Shown: positions 42,179 to 51,779, counted from the stretch's first letter. The stretch is DNA of 64,000 nt from Amycolatopsis regifaucium (GCF_001613935.1 NZ_LQCI01000011.1:62001-126000), one strand, 5' to 3'. Numbers and translations are program-made. Notes: a model not told the origin generated them from the sequence alone.

Positions 42179-42631
42179 TCAGACGTAGAGCGAGGTGAAC
42201 GGGGCGAAGGGCAGGTTACGGATGATGAACCAGACGACGAACACGACGCCGAACGCGAGCGGCGTCCAGCGCCAGTGCAGCCAGCTGTCCACCGGCCTGC
42301 CGCGAAGTCTGCCGACCGTCCAGGCGACCGTGCTCCAGACGAGCAGCAGAACGACCACGAAGGACACCGCGTTGTAGTGCAGCGCGGCGGGGATGTCCCC
42401 GTGCAGCACGCTGTAGACCATGCGCATGCCACCGCAGCCGGGGCAGGCGATGCCCAGCAGTGATTTGGTGGGACAGACCGGAAGCGGCCCGCCCGGGGTG
42501 GTGGGATCACCCAGCCACAGTGCGACGCAACCGAGCCCGGCGCCGGCCGCGATGGCCAGCGCGGGTCCCAGCGCGCGGGCCTTTGCCTTGAACCCGCGCG
42601 CCGGGAATCCCGTGTAGACGGACGTCGTCAC
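42179..42631 (-). CDS. DUF2752 membrane protein
   Basis: 150 residues, three predicted helices. The diagnostic LLGIACPGCGGMRMVYSVLH is complete, followed by a helix pair around FVVVLLLVWSTVAWTVG. It begins at a GTG that overlaps the stop of the dispanin gene before it (GTGA), so it is co-translated with that gene. DUF2752 proteins often accompany CD225 proteins. Role unknown. Confidence 0.85.
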   Translation of the reverse strand: MTTSVYTGFPARGFKAKARALGPALAIAAGAGLGCVALWLGDPTTPGGPLPVCPTKSLLGIACPGCGGMRMVYSVLHGDIPAALHYNAVSFVVVLLLVWSTVAWTVGRLRGRPVDSWLHWRWTPLAFGVVFVVWFIIRNLPFAPFTSLYV

Positions 42632-42978
42632 GGTGTGAAGCTTCCCGCCGACGCGCCGATGATGATCATCACCACGACGAAGAGGATGTACAGCAGGAAA
42701 AGTCCGCCGGTGGCGATCGCTCCCCACATCGACCACTTCTTCGCGTCGTCGGCGGCCTTCTGGGCTTCGGCGTAGAAACCCTGCGACCACAACGTCTGCA
42801 CCTGACTCGACTTCACGATCGCCACGATACCCAGCGGCAAACAGCACAACACCGTGCAGAGAATGGCCCACACGAGGTTGTTGTCCGGCGGCGGGCCGTA
42901 GTTCGGCATGCCACCGTAATAGGGCTGCTGCGGCGGAGGCCCGCCAGGCGGCGGGTAGTTCGGGTACTGGTCGGTCAT
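42628..42978 (-). CDS. CD225/dispanin family membrane protein (copy 3)
   Basis: 116 residues. A short Pro-rich head (YPPPGGPPPQQPYYGG) leads into the CD225 domain with LVWAILCTVLCCLPLGIVAI, then SSQVQTLWSQGFYAEAQK, and a final helix (ATGGLFLLYILFVVVMIIIG). The CC pair in LCCLPLG matches the palmitoylated cysteines of IFITM-like proteins. Its stop overlaps the DUF2752 start. Confidence 0.88.
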   Translation of the reverse strand: MTDQYPNYPPPGGPPPQQPYYGGMPNYGPPPDNNLVWAILCTVLCCLPLGIVAIVKSSQVQTLWSQGFYAEAQKAADDAKKWSMWGAIATGGLFLLYILFVVVMIIIGASAGSFTP

Positions 42979-43003
42979 GAGGTCTCCCCCTCGATCGCCG
43001 CTA

Positions 43004-43339
43004 TCAGCGGTAGTTGTTCACATCGGCCGCGAAGAGACCGAGCGACATGACCAGGATGACGGAGACGATGTTGACCACGACACCGACGATAGCGGCGATG
43101 ATGGCCCACTTCTTGGCCGCGTCGGCCGCTTCCTGCGCCGCGGCGGTCTGACCCTGCGCCCACAGCGAGTTCACCTGGGTCGACTTGACGATCGAAACGA
43201 TACCGAAGGGCAGGCAGCACAGGATCGTGGTGAGGATGGCCCACACCAGGTTGTTGTTGGGCGGCGGGCCGGGGTTGTTGACACCGCCCCCGCCCTGAGG
43301 GTCGCCGGAGTAGTTGGGCAGGCCCTGGTTGTCGGTCAT
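43004..43339 (-). CDS. CD225/dispanin family membrane protein (copy 4)
   Basis: 111 residues, similar to copy 3: LVWAILTTILCCLPFGIVSI, the loop STQVNSLWAQGQTAAAQEAA, and a second helix (IAAIVGVVVNIVSVILVMSL). The head is short and Gly/Asn/Pro-rich. It is the first gene of the six-gene cluster; the preceding 165 bases carry its promoter region. The cluster lies between era and recO, an insertion relative to mycobacteria. Confidence 0.88.
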   Translation of the reverse strand: MTDNQGLPNYSGDPQGGGGVNNPGPPPNNNLVWAILTTILCCLPFGIVSIVKSTQVNSLWAQGQTAAAQEAADAAKKWAIIAAIVGVVVNIVSVILVMSLGLFAADVNNYR

Positions 43340-43506
43340 TTACCGCTTTCCCTTCACGAATGATGAGGTGGAAATCGACCCGCACGCCGCCGCCCGATCA
43401 GCGATCAGCGGAGTCGAGGAGTGAGACTCTAAGGTCACCCGTCCGGTTCCACACCATCAACCGGTCTCCGCGACCGAATCGAGACATACCGTTCAGGCAA
43501 AAGCTG

Positions 43507-44406
43507 TCAGAAGCCCAGCCGTCGCAACTGACGGGGGTCGCGCTGCCACTCTTTGGCAACCTTGATGTGCAGGTCGAGGTAGACCTTCGAACCAAGGAGC
43601 CCCTCGATCTGCTGGCGGGCGCGAGCGCCGACGTCCTTCAGGCGCTCCCCCTTGTGCCCCAGGATGATGCCCTTCTGGCTCGGCCGTTCCACATAGAGGA
43701 ACGCGTGGACGTCGATCATGTCGTCCCTGCCCTCGTGCGGCAGCATTTCCTCGACGGTGACGGCGATCGAGTGCGGAAGCTCGTCACGGACGCCTTCGAG
43801 CGCCGCCTCGCGGATCAGCTCGGCGACCAGGGTCTGTTCCGGCTCGTCGGTCAGCTCACCACCCGGATACAGCTGCGGCCCTTCGGGAAGATGCCGCACC
43901 AGCAGGTCCGCGAGCGCGCCGACCTGGAAACCGTCCACAGCGGACACGGGGATGAGTTCGGCGAACTCCATGACCTCCTGCAGGGCGAGCAGTTGCTCGG
44001 CGACCTGTTCGGGTTTCACGAGGTCCGTCTTGGTGACGATGCCGATCACCGGGGTGCGTTGCGCGATTTTCTTGAGTTCGGCGGCGATGTACCGGTCACC
44101 GGGACCGACTTTTTCGTTGGCGGGCACGCAAAGCCCGACGACGTCCACTTCGGACCAGGTCGAGTGGACGATGTCGTTGAGCCGCTCGCCCAGCAGCGTC
44201 CTCGGCCGGTGCAGTCCCGGTGTGTCGATGATCACCAGCTGCGCGTCGTCGCGGTGGACGATGCCGCGGATGGCGTGCCGGGTGGTCTGCGGTTTGCTGG
44301 AGGTGATCGCCACCTTGCTGCCGACGAGCGCGTTGGTCAGCGTCGACTTGCCCGCGTTCGGCCGCCCGACGAAACAGGCGAAGCCCGAGCGATGCGGTGC
44401 GGCCAT
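43507..44406 (-). CDS. era: GTPase Era
   Basis: 299 residues. G1 is GRPNAGKSTLTNAL, G3 is IIDTPGLHRPRT, G4 is VTKTDLV and the C-terminal KH domain carries GHKGERLKDVGARARQQIEG. Era binds the 3' end of 16S rRNA and assists 30S assembly. The ATG shares one base with the stop of the gene before it (TGATG). It is a member of the conserved era–ybeY–phoH block. Confidence 0.97.
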   Translation of the reverse strand: MAAPHRSGFACFVGRPNAGKSTLTNALVGSKVAITSSKPQTTRHAIRGIVHRDDAQLVIIDTPGLHRPRTLLGERLNDIVHSTWSEVDVVGLCVPANEKVGPGDRYIAAELKKIAQRTPVIGIVTKTDLVKPEQVAEQLLALQEVMEFAELIPVSAVDGFQVGALADLLVRHLPEGPQLYPGGELTDEPEQTLVAELIREAALEGVRDELPHSIAVTVEEMLPHEGRDDMIDVHAFLYVERPSQKGIILGHKGERLKDVGARARQQIEGLLGSKVYLDLHIKVAKEWQRDPRQLRRLGF

Positions 44407-44732
44407 CAGTTCAGCACCTTGCCGCTGGGATCGACCAGGTAGATCGGGGCCGCTTCGGCGATGTCCCGCACCGCCTGGACCGAGGCGCCCTTCAGCAGCC
44501 CTTCCGGGCTGACCACGACGGCGGCCTCGATTCCTTCGGCCCCACTCGAAACGGCGGCCGCGACGGCGGCCTGCAGCGCGGTGAGCTTGAAGGACGGCTG
44601 ATCGACCGTGCTCGCCGCGTAGGTGCGGCCGTCGGTGTCGCGGAGCGCGGCGCCTTCGGCGGCCTGGGTGCGGGCTCGCGCGGACCTGGCCAGGGTCACC
44701 AGCTTCTCGTCCTCGGCGTCCAGCTCAGGCAT
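44406..44732 (-). CDS. Cytidine-deaminase-like protein lacking zinc ligands
   Basis: 108 residues with the cytidine-deaminase fold pattern but not its chemistry. The place of the catalytic C/HAE motif reads FKLTALQAAVAAAVSSG, and the place of PCxxC reads VVVSPEGLLKGASVQAVRDI, so the zinc-binding His/Cys and the catalytic Glu are all missing. The final segment PIYLVDPSG keeps the family. AGGAG precedes the ATG at 44732. It overlaps the CBS gene by eight bases and era by one, and similar genes occur here in other actinobacteria. Probably a structural or regulatory relic. Confidence 0.75.
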   Translation of the reverse strand: MPELDAEDEKLVTLARSARARTQAAEGAALRDTDGRTYAASTVDQPSFKLTALQAAVAAAVSSGAEGIEAAVVVSPEGLLKGASVQAVRDIAEAAPIYLVDPSGKVLN

Positions 44733-46077
44733 GTTCGACACTCCTGTCACTTTCATCGGGCTGCGGAATCCGGGTGCGACGCCTGCCGAGGGCCGCGTCG
44801 GTCACCGCGTCCGCGTCGGCGGGGTGGACGACCACCGTGGTGATCCGCATCCGCCCGCGCCGGTCTTTACCGCCTTCGGCGAACAGCCGAAGTCCGGCGA
44901 CCTCGGCTTCGGCCCCCGGCAGCGGGACCCTACCGAGTCGCTCGGCGAGCAGTCCGCCCACGGTCTCCACGTCATGGTCTTCGAGGTCGATCCCGAACAG
45001 TTCACCCAGGTCGTCGACCGAGAGCCGGGACGAGACGCGGACCGCGCCGCTGTCGAGCTCCTCGACCTCGGGGCGTTCGTCGGTGTCGGATTCGTCGGTG
45101 ATCTCGCCGACGATCTCCTCGAGGATGTCCTCGATGGTGAGCAGGCCCGCGGTGCCGCCGTACTCGTCGACCGCGATCGCCATGTGGTTGTGCGAGACCT
45201 GCATCTCCTTGAGCAGTTCGTCGAGCCGCTTCGAATCCGGCACGAAACCCGCCGGGTTCATCAGCTCTTCGACCCGGCGCTGCTGGCCGCCTTCGGCCAT
45301 GTACGCCTGCATGAGGTCCTTGATGTTGACCACGCCCGCGATGTCGTCGACGGATTCGCCGATCACCGGCAGCCGGGTGAACCCGGTGCGCAGCGCCAGC
45401 GCGAGAGCCTGGCGCACGGTCTTCTCGTGCTCGATCCAGACGATCTCCGTACGCGGCACCATGACCTCGCGCGCGACGGTGTCGCCGAGTTCGAACACCG
45501 AGTGGATCATCTCGCGTTCGGATTCCTCGACGACGCCGCGTTCCTGGGCGAGGTCGACCAGTTCCCGCAGCTCGACTTCGGAGGTGAACGGGCCTTCGCG
45601 GAAGCCTTGGCCGGGGGTGATGGCGTTACCGAGGACGATCAGCAGCTTGCTGAGCGGACCGAGCACCGTGCCGAGGACGCGGACGGGGCCCGCGACGACC
45701 AGGCCGATCCGGTACGGATGCTGACGGCCGAGGGTGCGGGGGCCGACACCGATGAGCACGTAGCTCACCACGACCATCACGGCGGCGGCGACGACGATGG
45801 CGAGCCACAGCGGCCGGACCCAGCCGAGGATGTCGACGGTGACCAGCACGGTGGCGGTCAGCTCGCAGGTCATCCGCAGCAGCAGGATCAGGTTGATGTG
45901 GCGGCGGCGTTCGGCGATGACCAGCGCGAGCTGACGCGCGCCCGGCCTGCCCATCCGGACGAGACCGTCGGCGCGGGCCTTGGAGACGGTGCTGACCGCG
46001 GCGTCGGCCGCCGCGAACACCCCGGCGAGCAGGATCAGCGTGATGGCGATGATCAGCAGTGCCGTGGGACTACCCAT
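44725..46077 (-). CDS. Hemolysin-C/CorC-type protein: DUF21, CBS pair, CorC domain
   Basis: 450 residues. Three to four helices (LLIIAITLILLAGVFAAADA and on) form the DUF21 (CNNM) membrane domain, then two CBS motifs (EIVWIEHEKTVRQA to SVDDIAGVVNIKDLM; SHNHMAIAVDEYGGTAGLLT), and a CorC-HlyC transporter-associated domain at the end. The family is linked to magnesium or cobalt transport. It matches Rv2366c by position. The gap to ybeY is 13 bases. Confidence 0.93.
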   Translation of the reverse strand: MGSPTALLIIAITLILLAGVFAAADAAVSTVSKARADGLVRMGRPGARQLALVIAERRRHINLILLLRMTCELTATVLVTVDILGWVRPLWLAIVVAAAVMVVVSYVLIGVGPRTLGRQHPYRIGLVVAGPVRVLGTVLGPLSKLLIVLGNAITPGQGFREGPFTSEVELRELVDLAQERGVVEESEREMIHSVFELGDTVAREVMVPRTEIVWIEHEKTVRQALALALRTGFTRLPVIGESVDDIAGVVNIKDLMQAYMAEGGQQRRVEELMNPAGFVPDSKRLDELLKEMQVSHNHMAIAVDEYGGTAGLLTIEDILEEIVGEITDESDTDERPEVEELDSGAVRVSSRLSVDDLGELFGIDLEDHDVETVGGLLAERLGRVPLPGAEAEVAGLRLFAEGGKDRRGRMRITTVVVHPADADAVTDAALGRRRTRIPQPDESDRSVEHA

Positions 46078-46090
46078 GTCAGCGAGCCAC

Positions 46091-46645
46091 CTAGGCGGGA
46101 GGGTCGTCGGCGGGCACGGCGTCGAGACCGGCGGTGCCGAGGAGCCGGTCGTCCGCGGTGCGCTGCGCGTCGCGCCGGTTCACCGCGGCCACGGCGGCCT
46201 GGAACTCGCCGAGGATCCGCTTCTGCAGACCGAACATCTCACGTTCCTCGGCGGGTTCGGCGTGGTCGTAGCCGAGCAGGTGCAGCACGCCGTGCGTGGT
46301 GAGCAGGTGCAGCTCGTCCATCAGCGCGTGCCCGGCCGTCTTGGCCTGGTCCTTGGCGAACGCCGGGCAGAGCACGATGTCGCCGAGCAGCGCGGGTGAC
46401 GCGTCGGGCGCGTCCGGTCGGCGCGACGAGTCGAGCTCGTCCATCGGGAACGCCATCACGTCGGTGGGACCGGGCAGGTCCATCCAGCGTTCGTGCAGGT
46501 CCTCCATCACCTCGAGGGTGACGAGCAGGATGGACAGCTCGGCGAGCGGGCTGACCTCCATCTTGTCGAGCGCGAAACGGGCCGCCGACACGATCGAACT
46601 CTCGTCGACGTTCACGCCCGATTCGTTGGCGATCTCGATGCTCAT
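46091..46645 (-). CDS. ybeY: Endoribonuclease YbeY
   Basis: 184 residues. The zinc site [15 protein letters not shown] (three His) is complete, with DVMAFPMDE and [12 protein letters not shown] before it. It matures 16S rRNA 3' ends and takes part in ribosome quality control. The ATG at 46645 overlaps the phoH stop (ATGA); the 20 extra codons of the longer frame are discarded. It continues the phoH–ybeY–(CBS)–era operon. Confidence 0.96.
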   Translation of the reverse strand: MSIEIANESGVNVDESSIVSAARFALDKMEVSPLAELSILLVTLEVMEDLHERWMDLPGPTDVMAFPMDELDSSRRPDAPDASPALLGDIVLCPAFAKDQAKTAGHALMDELHLLTTHGVLHLLGYDHAEPAEEREMFGLQKRILGEFQAAVAAVNRRDAQRTADDRLLGTAGLDAVPADDPPA

Positions 46646-47724
46646 GAACGCCGCTGCCCTTTCCAGCCGTTGCCCTTGTCCTGGCTGTCCTGCAGTGCCT
46701 GCCACTTCTCGTACGCGTCGACGATGTCGCCGACGAGCTTGTGCCGCACCACGTCCTGGCTGGTGAGCTGGGCGAAGTGCAGGTCCTCGACGCCGTCGAG
46801 GATGTCCTTGACCACCCGGAGACCGCTCTTCTGGCCGGAGGGGAGGTCGACCTGGGTGACGTCGCCGGTGACGACGATCTTGGCGCCGAACCCGAGCCGG
46901 GTGAGGAACATCTTCATCTGTTCCGGCGTGGTGTTCTGCGCCTCGTCGAGGATGATGAAGGCGTCGTTGAGGGTGCGGCCGCGCATGTACGCGAGCGGCG
47001 CGATCTCGATGGTGCCCGCCTGCATCAGCCGGGGGATCGACTCGGGCTCGACCATGTCGTGCAGCGCGTCGTAGAGCGGGCGCAGGTACGGGTCGATCTT
47101 CTCGTTGAGCGTGCCCGGCAGGTAACCGAGGCGCTCACCGGCTTCGACCGCGGGGCGGGTCAGCACGATGCGCGTGACCTGCTTCGCCTGCAGCGCCTGG
47201 ACGGCCTTGGCCATGGCGAGGTACGTCTTGCCGGTACCGGCGGGGCCGATGCCGAAGACGATCGTGTGCTTGTCGATGGCGTCGACGTAGCGTTTCTGGT
47301 TCAGCGTCTTGGGCCGGATCGTCTTGCCGCGCCGGGAGATGATGTTCATGCTCAGCACTTCCGCCGGTGACTCGTGGTCACCGGTGGAGAGCATGCCGAC
47401 GGTGCGGCGGACGGTGGCCGGGTCGACCTGCTGGCCGCGGCCGGCGAGCGTCACGAGTTCGGCGAAGACACGCTCGGCGAAGGCGACGTCGGCGGGTGCG
47501 CCGGTCAGGGTGACCTCGTTGCCCCGGACGTGGACGTCGGCGGCGAGGAGTTCCTCGGCGACCCGGAGGTTTTCGTCCCTCGAGCCGAGCAGGCTGAGCG
47601 CGGCGGCTTCGGGGATGGGGAATCGGGACTGGGCCGCTTCGGTGACGGTGGCCTCGTCGGCCTTCGCTGTGACGTCCAGGGGGACGTCGGGGCGGGCGGC
47701 TTCACCCGGTACGGTTCCGGCCAC
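46642..47724 (-). CDS. PhoH-like ATPase
   Basis: 360 residues. The N-terminal KH-like half (about 1–130) is followed by a PhoH ATPase domain with [15 protein letters not shown] (Walker A), [16 protein letters not shown] (Walker B) and [20 protein letters not shown]. PhoH proteins are RNA-linked ATPases; position and coupling to ybeY fit a role in rRNA processing. The start at 47724 lies 114 bases from the HIT gene end. A downstream ATG is possible but the helix [20 protein letters not shown] supports the longer form. Confidence 0.94.
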   Translation of the reverse strand: MAGTVPGEAARPDVPLDVTAKADEATVTEAAQSRFPIPEAAALSLLGSRDENLRVAEELLAADVHVRGNEVTLTGAPADVAFAERVFAELVTLAGRGQQVDPATVRRTVGMLSTGDHESPAEVLSMNIISRRGKTIRPKTLNQKRYVDAIDKHTIVFGIGPAGTGKTYLAMAKAVQALQAKQVTRIVLTRPAVEAGERLGYLPGTLNEKIDPYLRPLYDALHDMVEPESIPRLMQAGTIEIAPLAYMRGRTLNDAFIILDEAQNTTPEQMKMFLTRLGFGAKIVVTGDVTQVDLPSGQKSGLRVVKDILDGVEDLHFAQLTSQDVVRHKLVGDIVDAYEKWQALQDSQDKGNGWKGQRRS

Positions 47725-47838
47725 GTGGCCTCGGGCCTACTTCCTGCGCTTACGCTGCGATTTTCAACGACACTGACAAGGTCGATGCTACTGGTTGGGG
47801 GTGGCGGCACGCAGTCCGGTTTCTCCCGGCAGCGGGCT

Positions 47839-48189
47839 TCAGCGCCCGAAATGCCCCAGCTGCTCGCCGCCGAGCACGTGGGCGTGCACGTGGAAGACGG
47901 TCTGCCCGGCGTCACCGTCGGTGTTGAACACCACCCGGTAGCCGGATTCGGCGATCCCCTCCAGCTCGGCGACCTTCCTGGCGGTGGCCGCGACGTCGGC
48001 GAGGAGCCGCGGTTCGGCGGCGGCCAGCTCGGCCAGGTTCCGGTACCGCTTCTTCGGCACCACGAGCACATGGACCCGCGCCTGCGGCGCTATGTCCCGG
48101 AACGCGTACGTCGTCGCGTCCTCGTACACCTTCTCTGACGGGATCTCCCCCGCGATGATCCGCTCGAACAACGTCTCCGCGTCACTCAT
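47839..48189 (-). CDS. HIT-family (HinT-like) nucleotide hydrolase
   Basis: 116 residues. The His triad is in VFHVHAHVLGGEQLG; FERIIAGEIPSEKVYED is the family's start. HinT-like proteins hydrolyse AMP-lysine or AMP-amine conjugates. GGTGGGGGG precedes the ATG. It precedes phoH on the same strand, 114 bases away. Confidence 0.94.
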   Translation of the reverse strand: MSDAETLFERIIAGEIPSEKVYEDATTYAFRDIAPQARVHVLVVPKKRYRNLAELAAAEPRLLADVAATARKVAELEGIAESGYRVVFNTDGDAGQTVFHVHAHVLGGEQLGHFGR

Positions 48190-48721
48190 CCCCCCACCCT
48201 AACGCCCACCCACGCCCCCACCCCGCCCCGCAGTAGTCGTGAGTGCGCGAACCCTCGCAAGGTGCCTACTCGTCACCTGCGGTCTTGCTCGCGTGAAGTA
48301 CATGATGGCCCCCCACACCCGCTGGTCCCCCCACCTCACCAGGCCAGGGCCGCCAGGCCCGAGGCCGATCCCCAAGACCGACCGCCGCCGGACGCACCGT
48401 GGGGGGTCCGGGGGGCTCGGCCCCCCGGGCAGACACGCGGAACCGCGCCGCGGCGTCGAAATTTGGGGCGTAGCAACGAGCGAAGCGAGCTTGCGAAGCC
48501 CCCAAATGAAGACGCCGCGGCGCGGTGGAGCCTGGGGGTCGCTCCACCGCCGCCGCGGCTCCGCCGGACCGAGGGGGGAGGTGCCCGGCGGGGATTCACG
48601 CGCGCGACTGGGCTTCATCCCCAGTGGCGCGCCGAAACCGTGTGTTGCGCGTCAGTTAACGAGAGTAACGGCTGTTTGCGTGATCGCGCCATAACTCGCC
48701 GCAAAATTGTGGGGTGTTTTT
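48190..48721. other. Gene-free region with half palindrome and long inverted repeat
   Basis: 532 bases without a supported gene between the HIT gene start and the rsmE stop. It holds a half copy of the family C palindrome (48297–48313), a run of short GC-rich palindromes, and an 83-base inverted repeat (48443–48525). The reading frames across it are low-complexity and have no ribosome binding sites. Confidence 0.6.
48443..48525. repeat. Long inverted repeat with GC and AT-rich blocks
   Basis: CCGCGCCGCGGCGTC (48443–48457) pairs with GACGCCGCGGCGCGG (48511–48525), and inside it ATTTGGGG (48461–48468) pairs with CCCCAAAT (48500–48507), separated by an unpaired GAA on each side. Confidence 0.55.
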
Positions 48722-49474
48722 TCACTTCCAGCGATCGGAGAGAACTCCTAGCGCGCCGAGGGCGACGGCGGCGGCGGTGGAGGTGCGCAAAACGGTGGGG
48801 CCCAACCGGATGGCGGTGGCGCCGGCGTCGGTGAGGGTGGTGAGTTCGTCGTCGGTGATGCCGCCTTCGGGGCCGACGATGAGGAGGATGTCGCCCTGTG
48901 GCGGGAGTTCGATCTCGGTGAGCCGGGTGGTGATGCCGGATTCGAGGACGAGGGCGCGGGAAACGGTCTGGACGAGTTCGGCGAGTTCGCGGGTGCTCGC
49001 GGGTTCGGCGACTTCGGGGATGTGGGCGCGGCGGGCTTGTTTGGCGGCGGCGCGGGCGGTGGTGCGCCAGCGGGTGAGGGCTTTGTCGCCGCGGGTTCCT
49101 TCTTCCCAGCGGGCGACGCTGCGGGCGGCGCGCCAGGGGACGATCGCGTCGGCGCCCGCTTCGGTGGCGAGTTCGACGGCGAGTTCGCCGCGGTCGCCTT
49201 TGGCGAGGGCCTGGGCGACGATGACGCGGAGTGCGGGTGGTTCCTCGGTCCAGTGTTCTTCGATGGCGAGGGTGAGTGCCGCGTCGCGGCCGGCTTGGAC
49301 GGCTTCGACGACGCAGCGCGCCATTCCGCCCGCGCCGTCGGAAAGCACGAGACGTTCGCCGACCCGGAGTCGCCGGACGGTGGCGGCGTGCCGGGCTTCC
49401 TCGCCGTCGAGGGTGGTGCGCCCGGAGCCGGGCAGCGCGGCGGTGAGGAAGACCGGCAGTGTCGTCTCGGGCAC
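48722..49474 (-). CDS. rsmE: 16S rRNA (uracil-1498-N3)-methyltransferase
   Basis: 250 residues. The SPOUT-fold knot region reads DILLIVGPEGGITDDEL and ATAIRLGPTVLRTSTAA, and the N-terminal PUA-like part contains HAATVRRLRVGERLVLSDG. It methylates U1498 of 16S rRNA. It follows dnaJ on the same strand with a gap of three bases, the standard order in this clade. Confidence 0.94.
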   Translation of the reverse strand: MPETTLPVFLTAALPGSGRTTLDGEEARHAATVRRLRVGERLVLSDGAGGMARCVVEAVQAGRDAALTLAIEEHWTEEPPALRVIVAQALAKGDRGELAVELATEAGADAIVPWRAARSVARWEEGTRGDKALTRWRTTARAAAKQARRAHIPEVAEPASTRELAELVQTVSRALVLESGITTRLTEIELPPQGDILLIVGPEGGITDDELTTLTDAGATAIRLGPTVLRTSTAAAVALGALGVLSDRWK

Positions 49475-49477
49475 GGG

Positions 49478-50644
49478 TTACCGGTGGTTCTTGGTGCGCA
49501 GCTTGGAGAACAGCCCGCCGGGTTTGGAACCGTTCGAAGACAGCGACGGCACGTCCTCGCCGCGCTGCTGGGCCAGTTCGACGAGGAGGTCGCGCTGGGC
49601 GTCGTCGAGTTTGGTCGGCACGACGACGTCGATGTGGACGTGCAGGTCGCCGCGGCCGTCGACGCGGCCGGAGGACCGCAGGCGCGGCATGCCCTTGCCG
49701 GTGAGCACGAGTTCGGTGGCGGGCTGGGTGCCCGGTTCGATGTCGAGTTCGTAGTCGCCGTCGATGAGGGTCTCGATGGGCACCGTGGCGCCGAGGGCGG
49801 CGGTGGTCATCGGGATGCGGAAGTTGCAGTGCAGGTCGTTGCCCTGCCGGACGAACACCTCGTGCGGTGCTTCGTCGATCTCGACGTACAGGTCACCGGC
49901 GGGGCCGCCGCCGGGGCCGACCTCGCCCTGGCCGGACAGCCGGATGCGCATCCCGTCGCCGACGCCCGGCGGGATCTTCGCGGTGACGTTGCGGCGCGCG
50001 CGGACGCGGCCGTCGCCGCCGCACTGGCGGCAGGGGTCGGGGATGACCTCGCCGAAGCCGCGGCAGACCGGGCAAGGGCGGGCGGTGACGACCTGGCCGA
50101 GGAACGACCGCTGCACGGACTGGACCTCGCCCGCGCCACCGCAGGTGTCGCAGGTCTTGGTGCCGGTGCCTTCGGCCGCGCCGGCGCCGCGGCACAGGTC
50201 GCAGACGATGGCGGTGTCGACGGTGATCTCCCGGTCGGCGCCGGTGGCGCATTCCTCCAGGGTGAGGCCGAGGCGGATGAGCGCGTCGGAGCCGGGCTGG
50301 ACGCGGCTGCGTGGCCCGCGGCCGCGGCCGCCGCCACCTCCCGCGGCGCCGAAGAAGGCGTCCATGATGTCGCCGAGACCACCGAAGCCGGAGAAGGGGT
50401 CGCCGCCGCCGTTCCCGCGTGCGCCGCTGTCCATCGGGTCGCCGCCGAGGTCGACGATCTTGCGCTTCTGCGGGTCCGACAGCACTTCGTAGGCGGTGGT
50501 CACCTCACCGAAGCGGTGCTGCGCGTCCTCCGACGGGTTGACGTCGGGGTGCAGTTCACGGGCCAGCTTGCGGTACGCGCGCTTGATCTCCTGATCCGTC
50601 GCGTTCTTCGCAACCCCGAGAATGCCGTAATAGTCCCTCGCCAC
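49478..50644 (-). CDS. dnaJ: Chaperone DnaJ (DnaJ2)
   Basis: 388 residues. The J domain has [20 protein letters not shown] and the HPD motif in ELHPDVNP. A Gly/Arg-rich hinge follows, then four zinc motifs ([32 protein letters not shown]) and the substrate-binding C-terminus. The GTG at 50644 gives the usual N-terminus; the 82 extra codons of the longer frame overlap hrcA and are shadow. It stands directly behind hrcA in the same transcript, with a 43-base gap. Confidence 0.96.
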   Translation of the reverse strand: MARDYYGILGVAKNATDQEIKRAYRKLARELHPDVNPSEDAQHRFGEVTTAYEVLSDPQKRKIVDLGGDPMDSGARGNGGGDPFSGFGGLGDIMDAFFGAAGGGGGRGRGPRSRVQPGSDALIRLGLTLEECATGADREITVDTAIVCDLCRGAGAAEGTGTKTCDTCGGAGEVQSVQRSFLGQVVTARPCPVCRGFGEVIPDPCRQCGGDGRVRARRNVTAKIPPGVGDGMRIRLSGQGEVGPGGGPAGDLYVEIDEAPHEVFVRQGNDLHCNFRIPMTTAALGATVPIETLIDGDYELDIEPGTQPATELVLTGKGMPRLRSSGRVDGRGDLHVHIDVVVPTKLDDAQRDLLVELAQQRGEDVPSLSSNGSKPGGLFSKLRTKNHR

Positions 50645-50687
50645 CGTCTTCGCCTTCTCCTTCTGACTTCGATCTCGACGCCCGCGT

Positions 50688-51713
50688 TCAGCGGCCGGCG
50701 AGGATCTGCCCCACGTAGTTCGCCACCGCGCGCACCGCGGCGATGGTGTTCGGGTAGTCCATCCTGGTCGGTCCGACGACGCCCATCCCGCCCAGCAGCA
50801 TGTCGTCCATGCCGTAGCCGATGGAAACCACCGAGGTGCTGCGCATCTGCTCGTCTTCATTTTCCTCACCGATGCGCACGGTGATCGCACCGGGGTTGCG
50901 GGCGGCCGCGAGGAGCTTGAGCACGATGACCTGCTCCTCGAGTGCCTCCAGTACCTGCCGGAGCGATCCGGGGAAGTCGGAGACGTTGCGGGTGAGGTTC
51001 GCCGTGCCGCCGAGCACCAGCCGTTCTTCGGGGTGTTCGACCAGCGATTCCACCAGCACGGTGCAGACGCGGGTCAGGTTGTCGCGCAGCTCGCCAGGCG
51101 ACTTTTCGGGCAGTTCGGCGACCGCGGCGGCGGCTTCGGACAGCCTGCGGCCCGCCAGGGCGCCGTTCAGCACCGTGCGCAGCCTGCCGACGTTCTCCTC
51201 GGTGATGACGTCGCCGAGGTCGACGGTGCGCTGGTCGACGCGGCCGGAGTCGGTGATCAGCACCAGCATGAGCCGGGCCGGGGTGAGCGGCACCACTTCC
51301 AGGTGGCGCACGGCGGAGTTGGTCATCATCGGGTACTGGATGACCGCGACCTGCCTGGTCAGCTGCGCGAGCAGCCGGACGGACCGGCGCAGCACGTCGT
51401 CGACGTCGGTGCCGCTGTCGAGGAAGGCCGTGATGGCGCGGCGTTCGGCCGCGCTCAGCGGTTTGACCTCGGCGATCCGGTCGACGAACAGCCGGTATCC
51501 CTTGTCGGTGGGGATGCGCCCGGCGCTGGTGTGGGGCTGGGTGATGTAACCCTCTTCTTCCAGTGCGGCCATGTCGTTGCGCACTGTGGCGCTGGACACA
51601 CCGAGATTGTGCCGGTCGACGATCGCCTTGGATCCCACGGGCTCCTGGTTGGACACGTAGTCAGCGACGATCGCGCGCAGCACTTCGAAGCGGCGTTCTT
51701 CCGCGTTGGCCAC
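50688..51713 (-). CDS. hrcA: Heat-inducible transcription repressor HrcA
   Basis: 341 residues. The winged helix is [20 protein letters not shown] with [19 protein letters not shown], and the dimerisation part ends [16 protein letters not shown]. HrcA represses heat-shock genes at CIRCE elements. The GTG at 51713 is preferred because GGGAG lies six bases before it; the GTG at 51719 overlaps that site. I found no CIRCE copy in the 60 bases upstream, so direct autoregulation is not evident here. It heads the hrcA–dnaJ–rsmE group. Confidence 0.94.
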   Translation of the reverse strand: MANAEERRFEVLRAIVADYVSNQEPVGSKAIVDRHNLGVSSATVRNDMAALEEEGYITQPHTSAGRIPTDKGYRLFVDRIAEVKPLSAAERRAITAFLDSGTDVDDVLRRSVRLLAQLTRQVAVIQYPMMTNSAVRHLEVVPLTPARLMLVLITDSGRVDQRTVDLGDVITEENVGRLRTVLNGALAGRRLSEAAAAVAELPEKSPGELRDNLTRVCTVLVESLVEHPEERLVLGGTANLTRNVSDFPGSLRQVLEALEEQVIVLKLLAAARNPGAITVRIGEENEDEQMRSTSVVSIGYGMDDMLLGGMGVVGPTRMDYPNTIAAVRAVANYVGQILAGR

Positions 51714-51779
51714 CTGCACCTCCCTCAGCTCGTCCTCACAACGAGTTTACGGAAGGCATAGTGCCCGAGGGTGTCTCGT

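Noticed and set aside
51714-51779. CIRCE operator upstream of hrcA
   Set aside because: No TTAGCACTC-N9-GAGTGCTAA or near match in the region between mmsA and hrcA.
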